33,552 bases of DNA from NCBI GenBank assembly GCA_963844235.1, contig CAWJNF010000007.1, positions 1-33,552 on the forward strand, given 5' to 3'. This document shows positions 1 to 7,981 of this stretch, in pieces; position 1 is the first letter of the stretch, and every line of letters starts with the position of its first letter. Position numbers and translations under genes: made by a program. Source of the DNA: CAWJNF01 sp963844235 (GTDB taxonomy: Bacteria; Actinomycetota; Thermoleophilia; Gaiellales; Gaiellaceae). Below the pieces are notes generated by a model. The model saw only the letters and a program-made list of their open reading frames with translations, did not search any database and was not told the DNA's origin.

Positions 1-16
1 ATCCGGGGGCCGTAGG

Positions 17-30
17 GCGAAGCCTTTCGC
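17..30 (-). terminator. Possible small terminator hairpin after the response regulator
   Basis: A 5-bp stem GCGAA/TTCGC with a 4-nt loop sits 15 nt downstream of the response regulator stop on the minus strand, flanked by short G and C runs that could extend pairing. There is no U tract. It may be a weak terminator or chance. Confidence 0.22.
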
Positions 31-45
31 ATACCCCGAACCTGG

Positions 46-696
46 TCAGGCCGCGCCCGGCCGCACGAGCCCCGTCTCGTAAGCGAGGATCACAGCTTGG
101 GTGCGGTCGCGCAGGTCGAGCTTCTGGAGAATGTGCGCGACGTGGGTCTTGACCGTGTGCTCGCTCAGAACGAGCTCGGCGGCGATCTCTCCGTTGGAGT
201 TTCCGCGCGCGATGAGGCGGAGCACCTCGAGCTCGCGCGGGCTGAGATCATCGAGCGCCGGAAAAGTGGTCGAGCCTAGCTGGGCAAACCGTTCGATCAG
301 CCGCTTGGTCACCCCGGCCGAGAAGAGGGCACCTCCGTCTGCGGCAACGCGGATCGCGGCGGCGAGCTGCTCTTCGGGTGCATCCTTCAGCAGGAAGCCA
401 CTGGCTCCGGCTCGCAAGGCGCCGTAGACGTACTCATCCAGGTCGAACGTGGTCAGCACGAGCACGCGCGGGGCGTCCTCTTCCTGGAGCAAGAGCCGAG
501 TGGCGGCGATCCCGTCCAGTCTCGGCATGCGTACGTCCATCAGCACGACGTCGGGCTTGAGCTCCCGTGCGAGCGCGACGGCCTCCTCTCCGTCTCCGGC
601 CTCGCCGACGACGTCGATCTCGGGATCGGCGCGCAGGATCATGCGAAAGCCGGAGCGGACGAGCCGCTGGTCATCGGCGACCAGAACGGAGATCAC
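46..696 (-). CDS. NarL/LuxR-type two-component response regulator
   Basis: A 216-residue DNA-binding response regulator, expected to be phosphorylated by the kinase encoded just upstream. The receiver domain spans about residues 1-120, with the acidic pair D8/D9, phospho-acceptor D54 in VLMDVRMP, the switch region TTFD and K105 in LLKD. A LuxR-type helix-turn-helix follows at about 150-210 (LSPRELEVLRLIARG, LSEHTVKTHVAHILQKL). Its ATG overlaps the kinase stop by 4 bp (ATGA), so the two are translationally coupled. The length is normal for the NarL family. The controlled genes cannot be deduced from this window. Confidence 0.93.
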   Translation of the reverse strand: MISVLVADDQRLVRSGFRMILRADPEIDVVGEAGDGEEAVALARELKPDVVLMDVRMPRLDGIAATRLLLQEEDAPRVLVLTTFDLDEYVYGALRAGASGFLLKDAPEEQLAAAIRVAADGGALFSAGVTKRLIERFAQLGSTTFPALDDLSPRELEVLRLIARGNSNGEIAAELVLSEHTVKTHVAHILQKLDLRDRTQAVILAYETGLVRPGAA

Positions 697-1835
697 AGCG
701 GCAGGCGCGCGGATACCAGGTAGCCGCCCTGGTGCCGCGGGCCGGTACGGAGCTGCCCGCCGAGAATCGCGACGCGCTCACGCATCCCACCGAGACCCTG
801 CCCTGCAGCGGAAGCGACCGTACGATCACCGTTGCCCGTGTCGCTGACCTCGACTTCGAGTGCGTCTCTCTCGTAGCGAACGAGTACCTCTGCTCTCGCC
901 GGGCCGGCGTGCTTGAGCGTATTCGTCAGCGCCTCTTGGATGATCCGGTAGGCGCACAGCGATGTCCCTGCCGGCACCTCGCGGGTCGCTCCCTCAACCC
1001 GAAACTCGACGGGAAGCCCCGCCGAGCGAAGATCGGCGAGAAGCCCGTCGAGCTCACCCAGCGACGGCTGCGGCGCAAGATCGGCCGTGGCCTCGTCCTC
1101 CCGCAGGGAGCCGAGCAGGCGGCGCATCTCGGCGAGGCCTTGCGACGCCGCGCGCTCAACCGCCTCGATCGCCTCCCGCGCCTCATCCGGACGCTCGAGC
1201 AGCGAATGCCGCGCACCGCGCGCCTGGAGAACGATGACGCTCATCGCGTGCGCGACGACGTCATGAAGCTCGCGCGCTATCCGCGCCCGTTCGCCTCGCA
1301 GCGCGGCCTGCGCCTGCTGCTCGCGCTCGACGATCGCCGCGCGCTCACGGTCCCGTCGCTGCTGCGTCCGACGGCCGACGAACCAGGCGCCGCGGAAGAG
1401 GATCGTCAGCGAGATGAGAGCGACCAGGAGGTTCGTTCCGACCGTTCCGCCCGAGTCTTTCGATGCGCCAATCGCGGCCGAGGCGACGATCGCCGCCATG
1501 ACCAGCAGGTCCGCGAGATCACCGCGCCGACCGCGCAGATGGGCCGCAGCCGAATACGCGGCCACCAGCGCCGCGCAACCCAGCGCGAACGGGTAGTGAT
1601 CCCGGTCTGCGATCACCTCGCCGACCAGCAGCAACGCAACGCTCGCGACCAGGGTCTCCAAGGGAAGTCGGACCCGCCAGAACAGCGGCAGCGGGGTTAC
1701 GACCGCCAGGATCAGAAGCGCTGTCCTCGGCTCGAGCTCACGAAGCGTCGTTTCGGCCAGCCCAGCGACCGCGAACGCCGGCGGCACGAGCCAGTCCGAC
1801 CGCGACAACCCACGACCGCGAAGCTGATCGAACAT
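693..1835 (-). CDS. Membrane histidine kinase, HisKA_3/HATPase type (NarL-partner family)
   Basis: A 380-residue sensor kinase. The first ~155 residues form several hydrophobic helices without an obvious extracellular sensor domain, so it probably senses through its membrane part. A coiled region (about 155-185, rich in R, E and Q) leads to the HisKA_3 dimerisation box ARELHDVVAHAMSVI with phospho-acceptor H191. The ATPase domain has an N box (EALTNTLKHA, N305) and a G box (GQGLGGMRERV, about 345-353). It is the first gene of a two-gene operon with the response regulator. This architecture is common in Actinomycetota, often for cell-envelope stress or antibiotic sensing; the signal here is unknown. 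Confidence 0.92.
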   Translation of the reverse strand: MFDQLRGRGLSRSDWLVPPAFAVAGLAETTLRELEPRTALLILAVVTPLPLFWRVRLPLETLVASVALLLVGEVIADRDHYPFALGCAALVAAYSAAAHLRGRRGDLADLLVMAAIVASAAIGASKDSGGTVGTNLLVALISLTILFRGAWFVGRRTQQRRDRERAAIVEREQQAQAALRGERARIARELHDVVAHAMSVIVLQARGARHSLLERPDEAREAIEAVERAASQGLAEMRRLLGSLREDEATADLAPQPSLGELDGLLADLRSAGLPVEFRVEGATREVPAGTSLCAYRIIQEALTNTLKHAGPARAEVLVRYERDALEVEVSDTGNGDRTVASAAGQGLGGMRERVAILGGQLRTGPRHQGGYLVSARLPL

Positions 1836-1921
1836 GACTCGAGCCTACAAGCCGACCTCGCAGAGATCATCGGTAGCACGAGTGAGAAGCGATCATTCCG
1901 ACGGGCGATCTTGTTCATCGC

Positions 1922-2148
1922 CTAGATGGTTGATTCCCACGAGATCCCGCCTCCGCCGGGGCGTCAGCTGGGCGCTCTGGGACGTGATGCCGGGGCGCAG
2001 CGAGGCCGGACGCCTCGGCAAGCCCCGACCTCGCGAAGCGCACGTCCTGACTGAGCGGCCGCACAGCCTCGCAGACAGGGACGGAAGCGGCCCAGACACG
2101 CCAGATGGCGCATCCGGCCGCGCGTGGATCGTGGAATCAACCATCTAG
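1922..2148. mobile_element. 227-bp non-coding element bounded by 16-bp inverted repeats (MITE-like)
   Basis: The 327-bp gap 1836-2162 has no convincing gene. Inside it, CTAGATGGTTGATTCC at 1922-1937 is repeated exactly in inverted orientation at 2133-2148 (GGAATCAACCATCTAG). The similarity continues imperfectly inward for about 12 more bases (cACGAgaTCC against ACGATCC). The interior is GC-rich with no usable reading frame. Both ends are CTAG; no clear longer target duplication is visible. The size and terminal repeats fit a miniature inverted-repeat element; a long hairpin RNA or a paired regulator site are alternatives. It ends 14 bp from the AI-2E gene stop. Confidence 0.4.
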
Positions 2149-2162
2149 TGTTGCCGGCCCGC

Positions 2163-3323
2163 CTAGCTTCGCGGCTGCGTCGCACCGAGCCCTTGCCCCG
2201 CAATTTCGGCCGGGGTCGTCAATTCCGACGCGCCGCTCGCCGGGCCGGCACGCTCGGCGGCGAGGGCCGTGACCAGCGCGAAAACCACCGCGGTGACCGG
2301 GACGGCGAGGTAGGCGCCGAGAATGCCGAAGAGAGAGCCACCGGCTGCGACCGCAAGCAGGATGACGGCAGGGTGGAGATCGACGGTGCGGCTCTGGATG
2401 ATGGGCTGGAGAAAGTTGCCCTCGACGAACTGAACGCCGATGACGATCGCGAGCGTGACGAGGGCGATCTCCCACCCCTCGTCGGCAAAGGCGACGAGTA
2501 CGGCTACGAGACCGGAGAGGGTCGCTCCGACGAAGGGTATGAACCCGCCGAGGAACACGAGCACTGCAAGCGGGAGCGCGAGGGGCACGCCGAGCAGCCA
2601 GATACCGATGCCGATGAGCGTGGCGTCGATGGCCGCGATCAGCGCCGTTCCCCGGATGTAGCCGTCGAGCACTTCCCAGGCGCGCCGCCCCGCTCGGTCG
2701 ATGGCCGGGGAGCGGTCGGGCGGGAAACGTCGGAGGACCCGGCGCCAGAGCTCGGCCCCGTCGCGCAGCACGAAGTAGAGCATCGCGACCGCGATGACGA
2801 GCCCGGCCAGGAGGGAGCCGCCCGCGCTCAGCCCTGCGACGAGGTACGTCGACGCGCCGCCCCAGACGTCACCGAGCGAGCCGTCGAGATCTCGAATGCG
2901 TTCCTGGGAGACGTTGAACGGCTCGCCCTCCAACCAGGCGGTGACTTCGCTGGCGCCGCGTCTGACCGAGTCCGCGAGCTCGTCGTACTGGCTCACGACA
3001 GAAGTGGTCACGACTGCGATGAGACCCGCGACCACCACGAGCCCGGCGATAAGGGCGAGGGCCGCGGCGGGGCGGTTGACCCCGAGCCGCTTCCGCACGA
3101 GGTGCGCGACGGGCATCAGCGCCGGCGCCACGGTGAGGGCGACGATCGTCGGCAGCACGATCACCTTCAGGTACCAGAGCAGCGCCAACACCGCCGCGAT
3201 GGCAAGCACGCAAACGAGCAGCCGCCACGACCAGCCGGCGGCCCGATCGAGCGCCGCCGGCACCGGCCCGATCCAGCTGCGGCCCTTGCCGGGAGGCAGG
3301 GTCTGTGACGGGGACGGCTCCAA
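2163..3323 (-). CDS. AI-2E family (PerM-like) membrane protein
   Basis: About 386 residues. After a short polar N-terminus there are two close hydrophobic helices (LLVCVLAIAAVLALLWYL and the next segment), a further pair around 85-110, a soluble stretch (about 115-160), then a block of C-terminal helices with the family-typical IPFVGATLSGLVAVLVAF and VEGNFLQPIIQSRTVDLHPAVILLAV. Family members include exporters and Na+/H+ antiporters; the AI-2 label of the family name does not prove a quorum-sensing role. The predicted start is TTG and has no strong Shine-Dalgarno sequence, so the exact N-terminus is uncertain. A second family member lies at 7982-9055. Confidence 0.85.
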   Translation of the reverse strand: MEPSPSQTLPPGKGRSWIGPVPAALDRAAGWSWRLLVCVLAIAAVLALLWYLKVIVLPTIVALTVAPALMPVAHLVRKRLGVNRPAAALALIAGLVVVAGLIAVVTTSVVSQYDELADSVRRGASEVTAWLEGEPFNVSQERIRDLDGSLGDVWGGASTYLVAGLSAGGSLLAGLVIAVAMLYFVLRDGAELWRRVLRRFPPDRSPAIDRAGRRAWEVLDGYIRGTALIAAIDATLIGIGIWLLGVPLALPLAVLVFLGGFIPFVGATLSGLVAVLVAFADEGWEIALVTLAIVIGVQFVEGNFLQPIIQSRTVDLHPAVILLAVAAGGSLFGILGAYLAVPVTAVVFALVTALAAERAGPASGASELTTPAEIAGQGLGATQPRS

Positions 3324-3441
3324 CTCGGGCTGCGAGGCGGGCTCGTCTAGCGGCCGCGCTCCTCGAGGAGTAGTCTGCCACTCCGCCTAGGCTAGCGCGT
3401 CTCGGTGACGGAAATCCTGGCGCGGCCAATCTGACGCGTCA

Positions 3442-3455
3442 CGCCAATCTTGGCG
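3442..3455 (-). terminator. Short hairpin downstream of the small hydrophilic gene
   Basis: CGCCA-atct-TGGCG forms a 5-bp stem about 70 nt past the corrected stop of the small gene at 3523-3761. A related CCAATCT stretch occurs 20 nt earlier. There is no U tract, so terminator function is only possible. Confidence 0.2.
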
Positions 3456-3522
3456 CGTTCACGCAACCGACGTGCGAGGGTGGCCGCCGCCACCCTCGCA
3501 GTCAACTCTGACGAGCCTCCGC

Positions 3523-3761
3523 TCAGTGGCTGCTGCGAGCGGCGCCGGTGCCGGCCTGCTGGCCGGGATACGGCTGATCGGGGGAGGGCGTGTCCTTCTT
3601 CTCGCCCTCCCGCTCAGCCGCTCTTTCCGCTCGCGCTCCGTCTCCTGCGGGTCGCCTTCTGCGGGTCCGCCCTGATCTCCGGTGCTCTTCGGGCCGCCCT
3701 GCGCCGTGCTGCCGGGGCCCGGCTGGCGGTGCTCGTCCTTCTCAGACTCGTCCGGGGACAT
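3523..3761 (-). CDS. Small hydrophilic, probably disordered protein (frameshifted)
   Basis: The start is well supported: AAAGGAG lies 6 nt before the ATG at 3761. The product begins MSPDESEKDEHRQPGPGS and is rich in E, K, G, P and Q, without membrane segments. In the uninterrupted frame it runs on to 3459 with an Arg/Pro-rich tail. If one base is missing near 3615, the frame instead continues as EREGEKKDTPSPDQPYPGQQ and stops at 3523, giving about 79 residues of uniform composition. I favour this corrected version. It resembles small stress-type hydrophilic proteins, but I recognise no family. It is divergent from the small basic gene at 3922. Confidence 0.5.
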
Positions 3762-3921
3762 CGCTGCTCCTTTCGTGCCCGTGTCGCTCGAGGTGACGTG
3801 ATTCCCGAGCGCGACCGGGGGCAAACGTGCCGGGCGATGCGTGCGGGCGACGGTCGACGCTCGGCGTAGTTACGAAACCGTCGTGGTCGGGGAACGCGAC
3901 CCGAAAGACAGGGAGGTGCCC

Positions 3922-4147
3922 ATGCCCAGCAAGCGAGCAAACGTCAGGAACGAGAAGCAGTACGAGGCGTTGAAGGAGAAGGGAATGTCCAAGGAGCGTG
4001 CCGCCAGGATCGCGAACTCGCCCGGCTCCTCGTCGCGCGGCGGGCAAGAAGTCGGGGTCCGGCGGCGACAGCCGCCAGGGCGGCACGACCGCGCAGAAGA
4101 AGGCCACGGGCCGCAAGGGCGGCAAGGCCGCGGCCAAGAAGAGCTAG
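3922..4147 (+). CDS. Small basic protein of the KRANVxNEKQYEALK (DUF7218-like) family, frameshifted
   Basis: The ATG follows AGGGAGGTGCCC, a strong ribosome site. The N-terminus MPSKRANVRNEKQYEALKEK and then GMSKERAARIANSPG match a small conserved bacterial family (about 75 aa; the DUF number is from memory). The open frame drifts after SSRGG at about 4042. Removing one G from the GGG at 4042-4044 restores GKKSGSGGDSRQGGTTAQKK and a Lys/Gly/Ala-rich basic tail ending at TAG 4145-4147, 74 residues in all. The tail resembles histone-like nucleic-acid-binding tails. The indel is in a homopolymer, so a sequencing error is likely. Confidence 0.65.
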
Positions 4148-4218
4148 GGCGGCATACGCTGCCCAGCAGTGGCAGCTCGGCAGGGATTCTGAGGCAACGC
4201 GCGTTCGCGCGGTCCGCG

Positions 4219-5195
4219 TCAGGCAGCGTGCCGATGCTCGGCTTCGAGCGCCGGTAGGAGCTCGCGCTCGCAGAAGTCGAGAAACGGCTCCTGGTCGGGA
4301 CCGACCTGGTGCATGTAGACATGGTCGAACCCTGCATCGATGTAGCTCCTGATCGCTCGAGATGGACGTCTGGCTCCGGCCCGCAGGCGACCTCCTGCGC
4401 GACATCGTCCTCGCCGACCATCTCCGCCGCCTGCTCGAAATGGCGAGGCCGCGGCAGCTCCTGACCGAGATCTCCACCGATCGCCGCGTTGGGCCACCAC
4501 TCGTGGGCCGTCCGCCTCGCCGTCGCCTCGTCCTGCGCAAAGCAGACGTGAACCATCCCGTAGCAGGGCTTACCCTCGCCGCCCGCGCGCCGGAACTCCT
4601 CGACGACGCTCGCAATCGGCGCCGTCGAGCAGAGTCCGTCGCCCAGCCTGCCGGCAAGCTTCGCCGCCTCGGGCTTGTTCGCGGCCACGACGATCTCCGG
4701 CTCTCGCTCGGGCAGGGTGTAGATGCGGGCATCGTCCACCGTGTAGTAGTCGCCGCGGAAGCTCATCTCCTCGCCTCGCCAGAGCTCGCGAATGAGCTGG
4801 ATCGCCTCTTCGAGCATGGCGACGCGCACGCCCGCACGGGGCCAGCCCTCGCCGACCACGTGCTCGTTCAAGTTCTCGCCCGTACCGACTCCGAGGAAGA
4901 ACCGCCCGGGCATCATCGCCGCGCACGTCGCGGCAGCCTGCGCCACGATCGCCGGGTGGATCCGGATCGTCGGACAGGTGACGCCCGTGCCGAGCCGCAA
5001 GCGCTCGGTTGCGTGAGCGATCCCGCCGATCACCGACCACACGAACGCACTCTGACCCTGCCTGTCGATCCACGGGTGGAAATGGTCGGAGACGAGCGCG
5101 AACTCGAACCCCGACTCCTCGGCTCGCCGCGCGTTCGTGACGAGCGCGTTCGGCGTGTGCTCCTCGCTCGACAGCGCGTACCCGACCCGAATCAT
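4219..5195 (-). CDS. F420-dependent LLM-class oxidoreductase (G6PD-like/TIGR03557 type), frameshifted
   Basis: A luciferase-fold (TIM-barrel) oxidoreductase of the class that uses coenzyme F420. Recognisable segments are MIRVGYALSSEEHTP, FALVSDHFHPWIDRQGQS, LGTGVTCPTIRIHPAIVAQA, GRFFLGVGTGENLNEHV and RGDYYTVDDARIYTLPE, which are typical of the F420-glucose-6-phosphate-dehydrogenase-like family. The chosen ATG at 5195 has GGGAGGGTCGC before it; a longer frame exists but lacks this site. Near 4356 one base appears to be missing (CTCGAGCG for CTCGAGGCG). The correct C-terminus then continues as IRSYIDAGFDHVYMHQ and LPALEAEHRHAA to the stop at 4219, about 325 residues. The substrate is unknown. 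Confidence 0.8.
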
Positions 5196-5288
5196 GCGAC
5201 CCTCCCGAGGTCCAACACCGGTGACTTGAGCACCGCTACCCCCCACCCGACCATCGAAAACGCGGGCGGGGCGGGTCTCGAGACGCCT

Positions 5289-6359
5289 CTAGCCTCTCAG
5301 TTCGCCGGCCGTCCCGACCGTCGTAGAGGACGCGCGGCGGCGGAGCGCTACGGCGCCCATCCCGACGACGGCGAGCAGCGCGCCGCTCGCCGCCCCCACT
5401 AGCGCCCAGGGGACGGCGCCGCCCTCGTCGGCCTTCGGCTGCGGCCGTGGCGCTGCAGCCGCCGGCCGAGCCGTCGTCGCAGGCGGAGGCTCCGCCACCG
5501 GCAGCTCGACCGCCGGGACCTCCGCGGGCTCTCCGACCTCGTACGTGCGTGTGTCGACGACGGCGACGGCGTCGCTGCCGCCGCGGACCTCCACCGTGCT
5601 GCCGTCCGCGCTCACTGCCAGCCGCAGGTCGTAGAGATCGCCGCGCCCCATCAACCCGTGCAGGTCGATGCAGACCGCGGTCCGGCCCACCGTGTCGAGC
5701 GCGTGGATGAAGGGGTGCTCGCCGGCGCCGTCGTAGAGCGTGTAGGCGAGGCGCCCGTCGGGGCTCGTCGCGCGCGTGATCGGATAGCCGCGCATCGGCT
5801 CCGCGGCCTCGTCGGGATCGACGATCGGCTCGGGCTCGAGGAGGCCGGCCGTGAGGTCGTAGACGCGAACGGCATACCGGTTCGGATCCGTCGGGGACAG
5901 GTACTCGATCAGGTAGAGCCAACGCCCGTCGGGCGACAGCGCGTCGAAGCTGAAGTCGCCGCGCAGCGTGACCTCGTCGCGCACCCGAAGGCGGCGCGTC
6001 CCGAGCACCGCGAACGACGTCCGCGCGCGCGGGAACTGGATGCGCGGCCGGATCAGGACGAGCGTGCGTCCGTCCGCGGCGAGCCCGCTCGCCGTCCCGT
6101 CGAAGGCGACGACCGGCACCGCGAACGCGCCGGGCAAGAAGCGTGACGCCGCGATGCGCCCGCCGTCCTGCTCGACCCTCGCCACGACCGTGCCCTCCCC
6201 GGCCGGCAGTGTCACGTACCGCCTGCCGCCGGCTAGCTCGGCTACCCCATCCGGACCTGCGTCGATGCCGACCACAGGCAGGCCGTCGGCCCGCGCCGTT
6301 CCGGATGCAAGCCCAGCCGCGACGAGCGCGATCATCGTCATGAGGATCGTGCGCCTCAT
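5289..6359 (-). CDS. Secreted, C-terminally membrane-anchored protein with propeller-like repeats
   Basis: A 356-residue protein with a clear signal peptide (MRRTILMTMIALVAAGLASG, then TARADG). The extracellular part carries repeated SPDGRWLYL, SADGSTVEV and SPDGRLAYTLYD elements, the kind of strand seen in beta-propeller/WD40-like proteins. It is followed by a Pro/Ala-rich linker (about 280-313) and one C-terminal transmembrane helix (about 315-337) ending in RRR. It should sit outside the cell, anchored by its tail. The ATG is preceded by GGGAGGAG with 7-nt spacing. No enzymatic motif is visible and I cannot name a function. It is separated from the diguanylate cyclase by only 76 bp. Confidence 0.7.
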   Translation of the reverse strand: MRRTILMTMIALVAAGLASGTARADGLPVVGIDAGPDGVAELAGGRRYVTLPAGEGTVVARVEQDGGRIAASRFLPGAFAVPVVAFDGTASGLAADGRTLVLIRPRIQFPRARTSFAVLGTRRLRVRDEVTLRGDFSFDALSPDGRWLYLIEYLSPTDPNRYAVRVYDLTAGLLEPEPIVDPDEAAEPMRGYPITRATSPDGRLAYTLYDGAGEHPFIHALDTVGRTAVCIDLHGLMGRGDLYDLRLAVSADGSTVEVRGGSDAVAVVDTRTYEVGEPAEVPAVELPVAEPPPATTARPAAAAPRPQPKADEGGAVPWALVGAASGALLAVVGMGAVALRRRASSTTVGTAGELRG

Positions 6360-6435
6360 CTCGCTGCTCCTCCCTGCTCGCTGTCACCCGCACTACGGGC
6401 TCGCTCGCGCGAGAGGTCCCGGCTCGACGAGCTCG

Positions 6436-7920
6436 TCAGGCTAGGCCGCTGACCTCAGCCTGATCGTTGAGCGTTCGGCCGGACAGTTCCTCCGGGCGGC
6501 CGCCGCCCGCAAGCCAGCGCTCGAGCTTGTTCGCGTAAAGGCGCCGGTCGGCAAGCCGGAGCACGCCTGACGCGGTCGTCCCTTCGGCGAGCAGGGCCAC
6601 GCCTAACGAGGCGGTGATCTCGAGCCCGTCGGCGCGCTCCGTGAGCGCAGCGTTACATGCGTCGAGGAGAGCGTCCGCGCCGCTCGTCGGGATCTCGGCG
6701 AGCACGCAGAACTCGTCGCCACCCAGGCGATACGCCTCTCCCCACGGCGCGGCAGCAGCGGCAAGCGCCTGGGCCAGCCGGGCGAGCATCGTGTCGCCCT
6801 CCAGGTGGCCGTGTACGTCGTTGTAGCGCTTGAAGCCGTCGAGATCGAAGAGCAGCAACACCTGACGGCCGGGCGGGCCGCCACGCAGGTCGGCCTCGAG
6901 ATCGGCGAGCAGGCGCCGGCGGTTACCCAGGTCCGTGAGCTCGTCGGTGACCGCCTGCCGGCGACTGCGATCGAGGATCCGCAGGTTGTCCCGGAACGTG
7001 AAGGCGGTCCGGATCACGACGCCGACAAGCGTCGCCAGCGCGAGGGCGACGGCGAGGTGGTTGAGACGGTGGACGTGGTCCCAGGCGAGCAGCGCGGTTG
7101 CCACGAGCCCGCACGTGGCGGGGACGAGGAAGAGCGCCCTCCCTTCGACATCGACCGCGCGGCGAGGCCGGGGCCTGATCCAGGCCGCGACGCCGAGCAA
7201 TAGGACGGACGCCGGCCACAACGTGTCCAGCAGCGTCCCCTCGACATAGGTTCCGTCGGCGGTCTTGAAGAGGAAGACGGCGTCGGCCACGGCACTGAGC
7301 ACGAAGCTCGTCCCGATCAGGATCCAGCGCCAGTCGAGCCGCCAGCCCCACAGCGAGAACGCGCCGGCGACGGCTCCGAACAACAGGATGTCGACGAGCG
7401 GGTAGGCAAGGTTGGTCGCCGCCTGGGCGGCCGGGCCCTCGACGGCGCCGACGACGATGTCCGAGAGGACGGTCGCGCCGAGAGCCGCCGCGGCCATGGC
7501 GGCGAGCACGCCGTCGATCCAGACGCTGGCGCCGAGGCCACGGACGTGCTCACGCAGGAGCAGCACGAGGCCGACGAAGGCGAGTGGGTAGAACGCGAGG
7601 TAGAAGACGTCCGCCAGCGACGGATACGGGGGCGTCTCGAGCTCCGCGTACAACGTCGTCCAGGCGAGCTCGGCGGCCACCCACGACGCGAGCGCCGCAG
7701 CCCACACCGCCCAGGCGGCCCGCCCATTCGCGACCAGGACCGCGCGCAACAGGCAGGCGAGCGCCGCCAGCGCGATGGAGCCGTTGTAGACCCAGTCGGC
7801 GAAGAAGTCGTCGAGCCGATCGCCACCGACGCCTAGCCCCGCATGGAGCCCGTGCGCGGCGACACCGACGCAGGCAAGCGCCAGCAGCAGCCAGGCAAGC
7901 CGAGACGACCGGTACACCAT
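6436..7920 (-). CDS. Membrane-bound diguanylate cyclase (GGDEF)
   Basis: A 494-residue protein with roughly nine or ten hydrophobic helices in residues 8-305, followed by a GGDEF domain (about 325-470). Active-site elements are DELTDLGNRR, FDLDGFKRYND (metal-binding D359) and the intact GGDEF at 400-404. It should make cyclic di-GMP from two GTP at the inner face of the membrane, in response to something sensed by the N-terminal helices. The usual inhibitory RxxD just upstream of GGDEF is absent (EAYRLGGDEF), suggesting no product feedback at that site. The start ATG has no good Shine-Dalgarno sequence. No EAL or HD-GYP partner lies nearby. Confidence 0.9.
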   Translation of the reverse strand: MVYRSSRLAWLLLALACVGVAAHGLHAGLGVGGDRLDDFFADWVYNGSIALAALACLLRAVLVANGRAAWAVWAAALASWVAAELAWTTLYAELETPPYPSLADVFYLAFYPLAFVGLVLLLREHVRGLGASVWIDGVLAAMAAAALGATVLSDIVVGAVEGPAAQAATNLAYPLVDILLFGAVAGAFSLWGWRLDWRWILIGTSFVLSAVADAVFLFKTADGTYVEGTLLDTLWPASVLLLGVAAWIRPRPRRAVDVEGRALFLVPATCGLVATALLAWDHVHRLNHLAVALALATLVGVVIRTAFTFRDNLRILDRSRRQAVTDELTDLGNRRRLLADLEADLRGGPPGRQVLLLFDLDGFKRYNDVHGHLEGDTMLARLAQALAAAAAPWGEAYRLGGDEFCVLAEIPTSGADALLDACNAALTERADGLEITASLGVALLAEGTTASGVLRLADRRLYANKLERWLAGGGRPEELSGRTLNDQAEVSGLA

Positions 7921-7954
7921 TGATACAAGGGTTCGGCAGCCTGGAGTAGTACGC

Positions 7955-7981
7955 CATCCCCCCGGCGGGGGGCAGGGATGC
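7955..7981 (-). terminator. GC-rich hairpin after the second AI-2E gene
   Basis: CCCCCC-GGC-GGGGGG (7958-7972), extended by CATCC/GGATG pairing on the outside, lies directly after the stop of the minus-strand gene 7982-9055. The stem is very stable and has no U tract, as is common for GC-rich actinobacterial terminators. Confidence 0.4.

Noticed and set aside
567..1925. 452-codon plus-strand open frame antisense to the histidine kinase
   Set aside because: Arg-rich, low-complexity translation with no domain; the opposite strand carries a complete kinase. A typical shadow frame in GC-rich DNA.
2163..3323. Autoinducer-2 exporter and quorum-sensing role
   Set aside because: The family name is historical; no luxS or other quorum gene is in the window and members include ion antiporters.
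3870..5246. A 458-residue LLM protein with a long C-terminal extension
   Set aside because: The extension is an out-of-frame tail after a one-base deletion near 4356; the true C-terminus is in another frame and stops at 4219.
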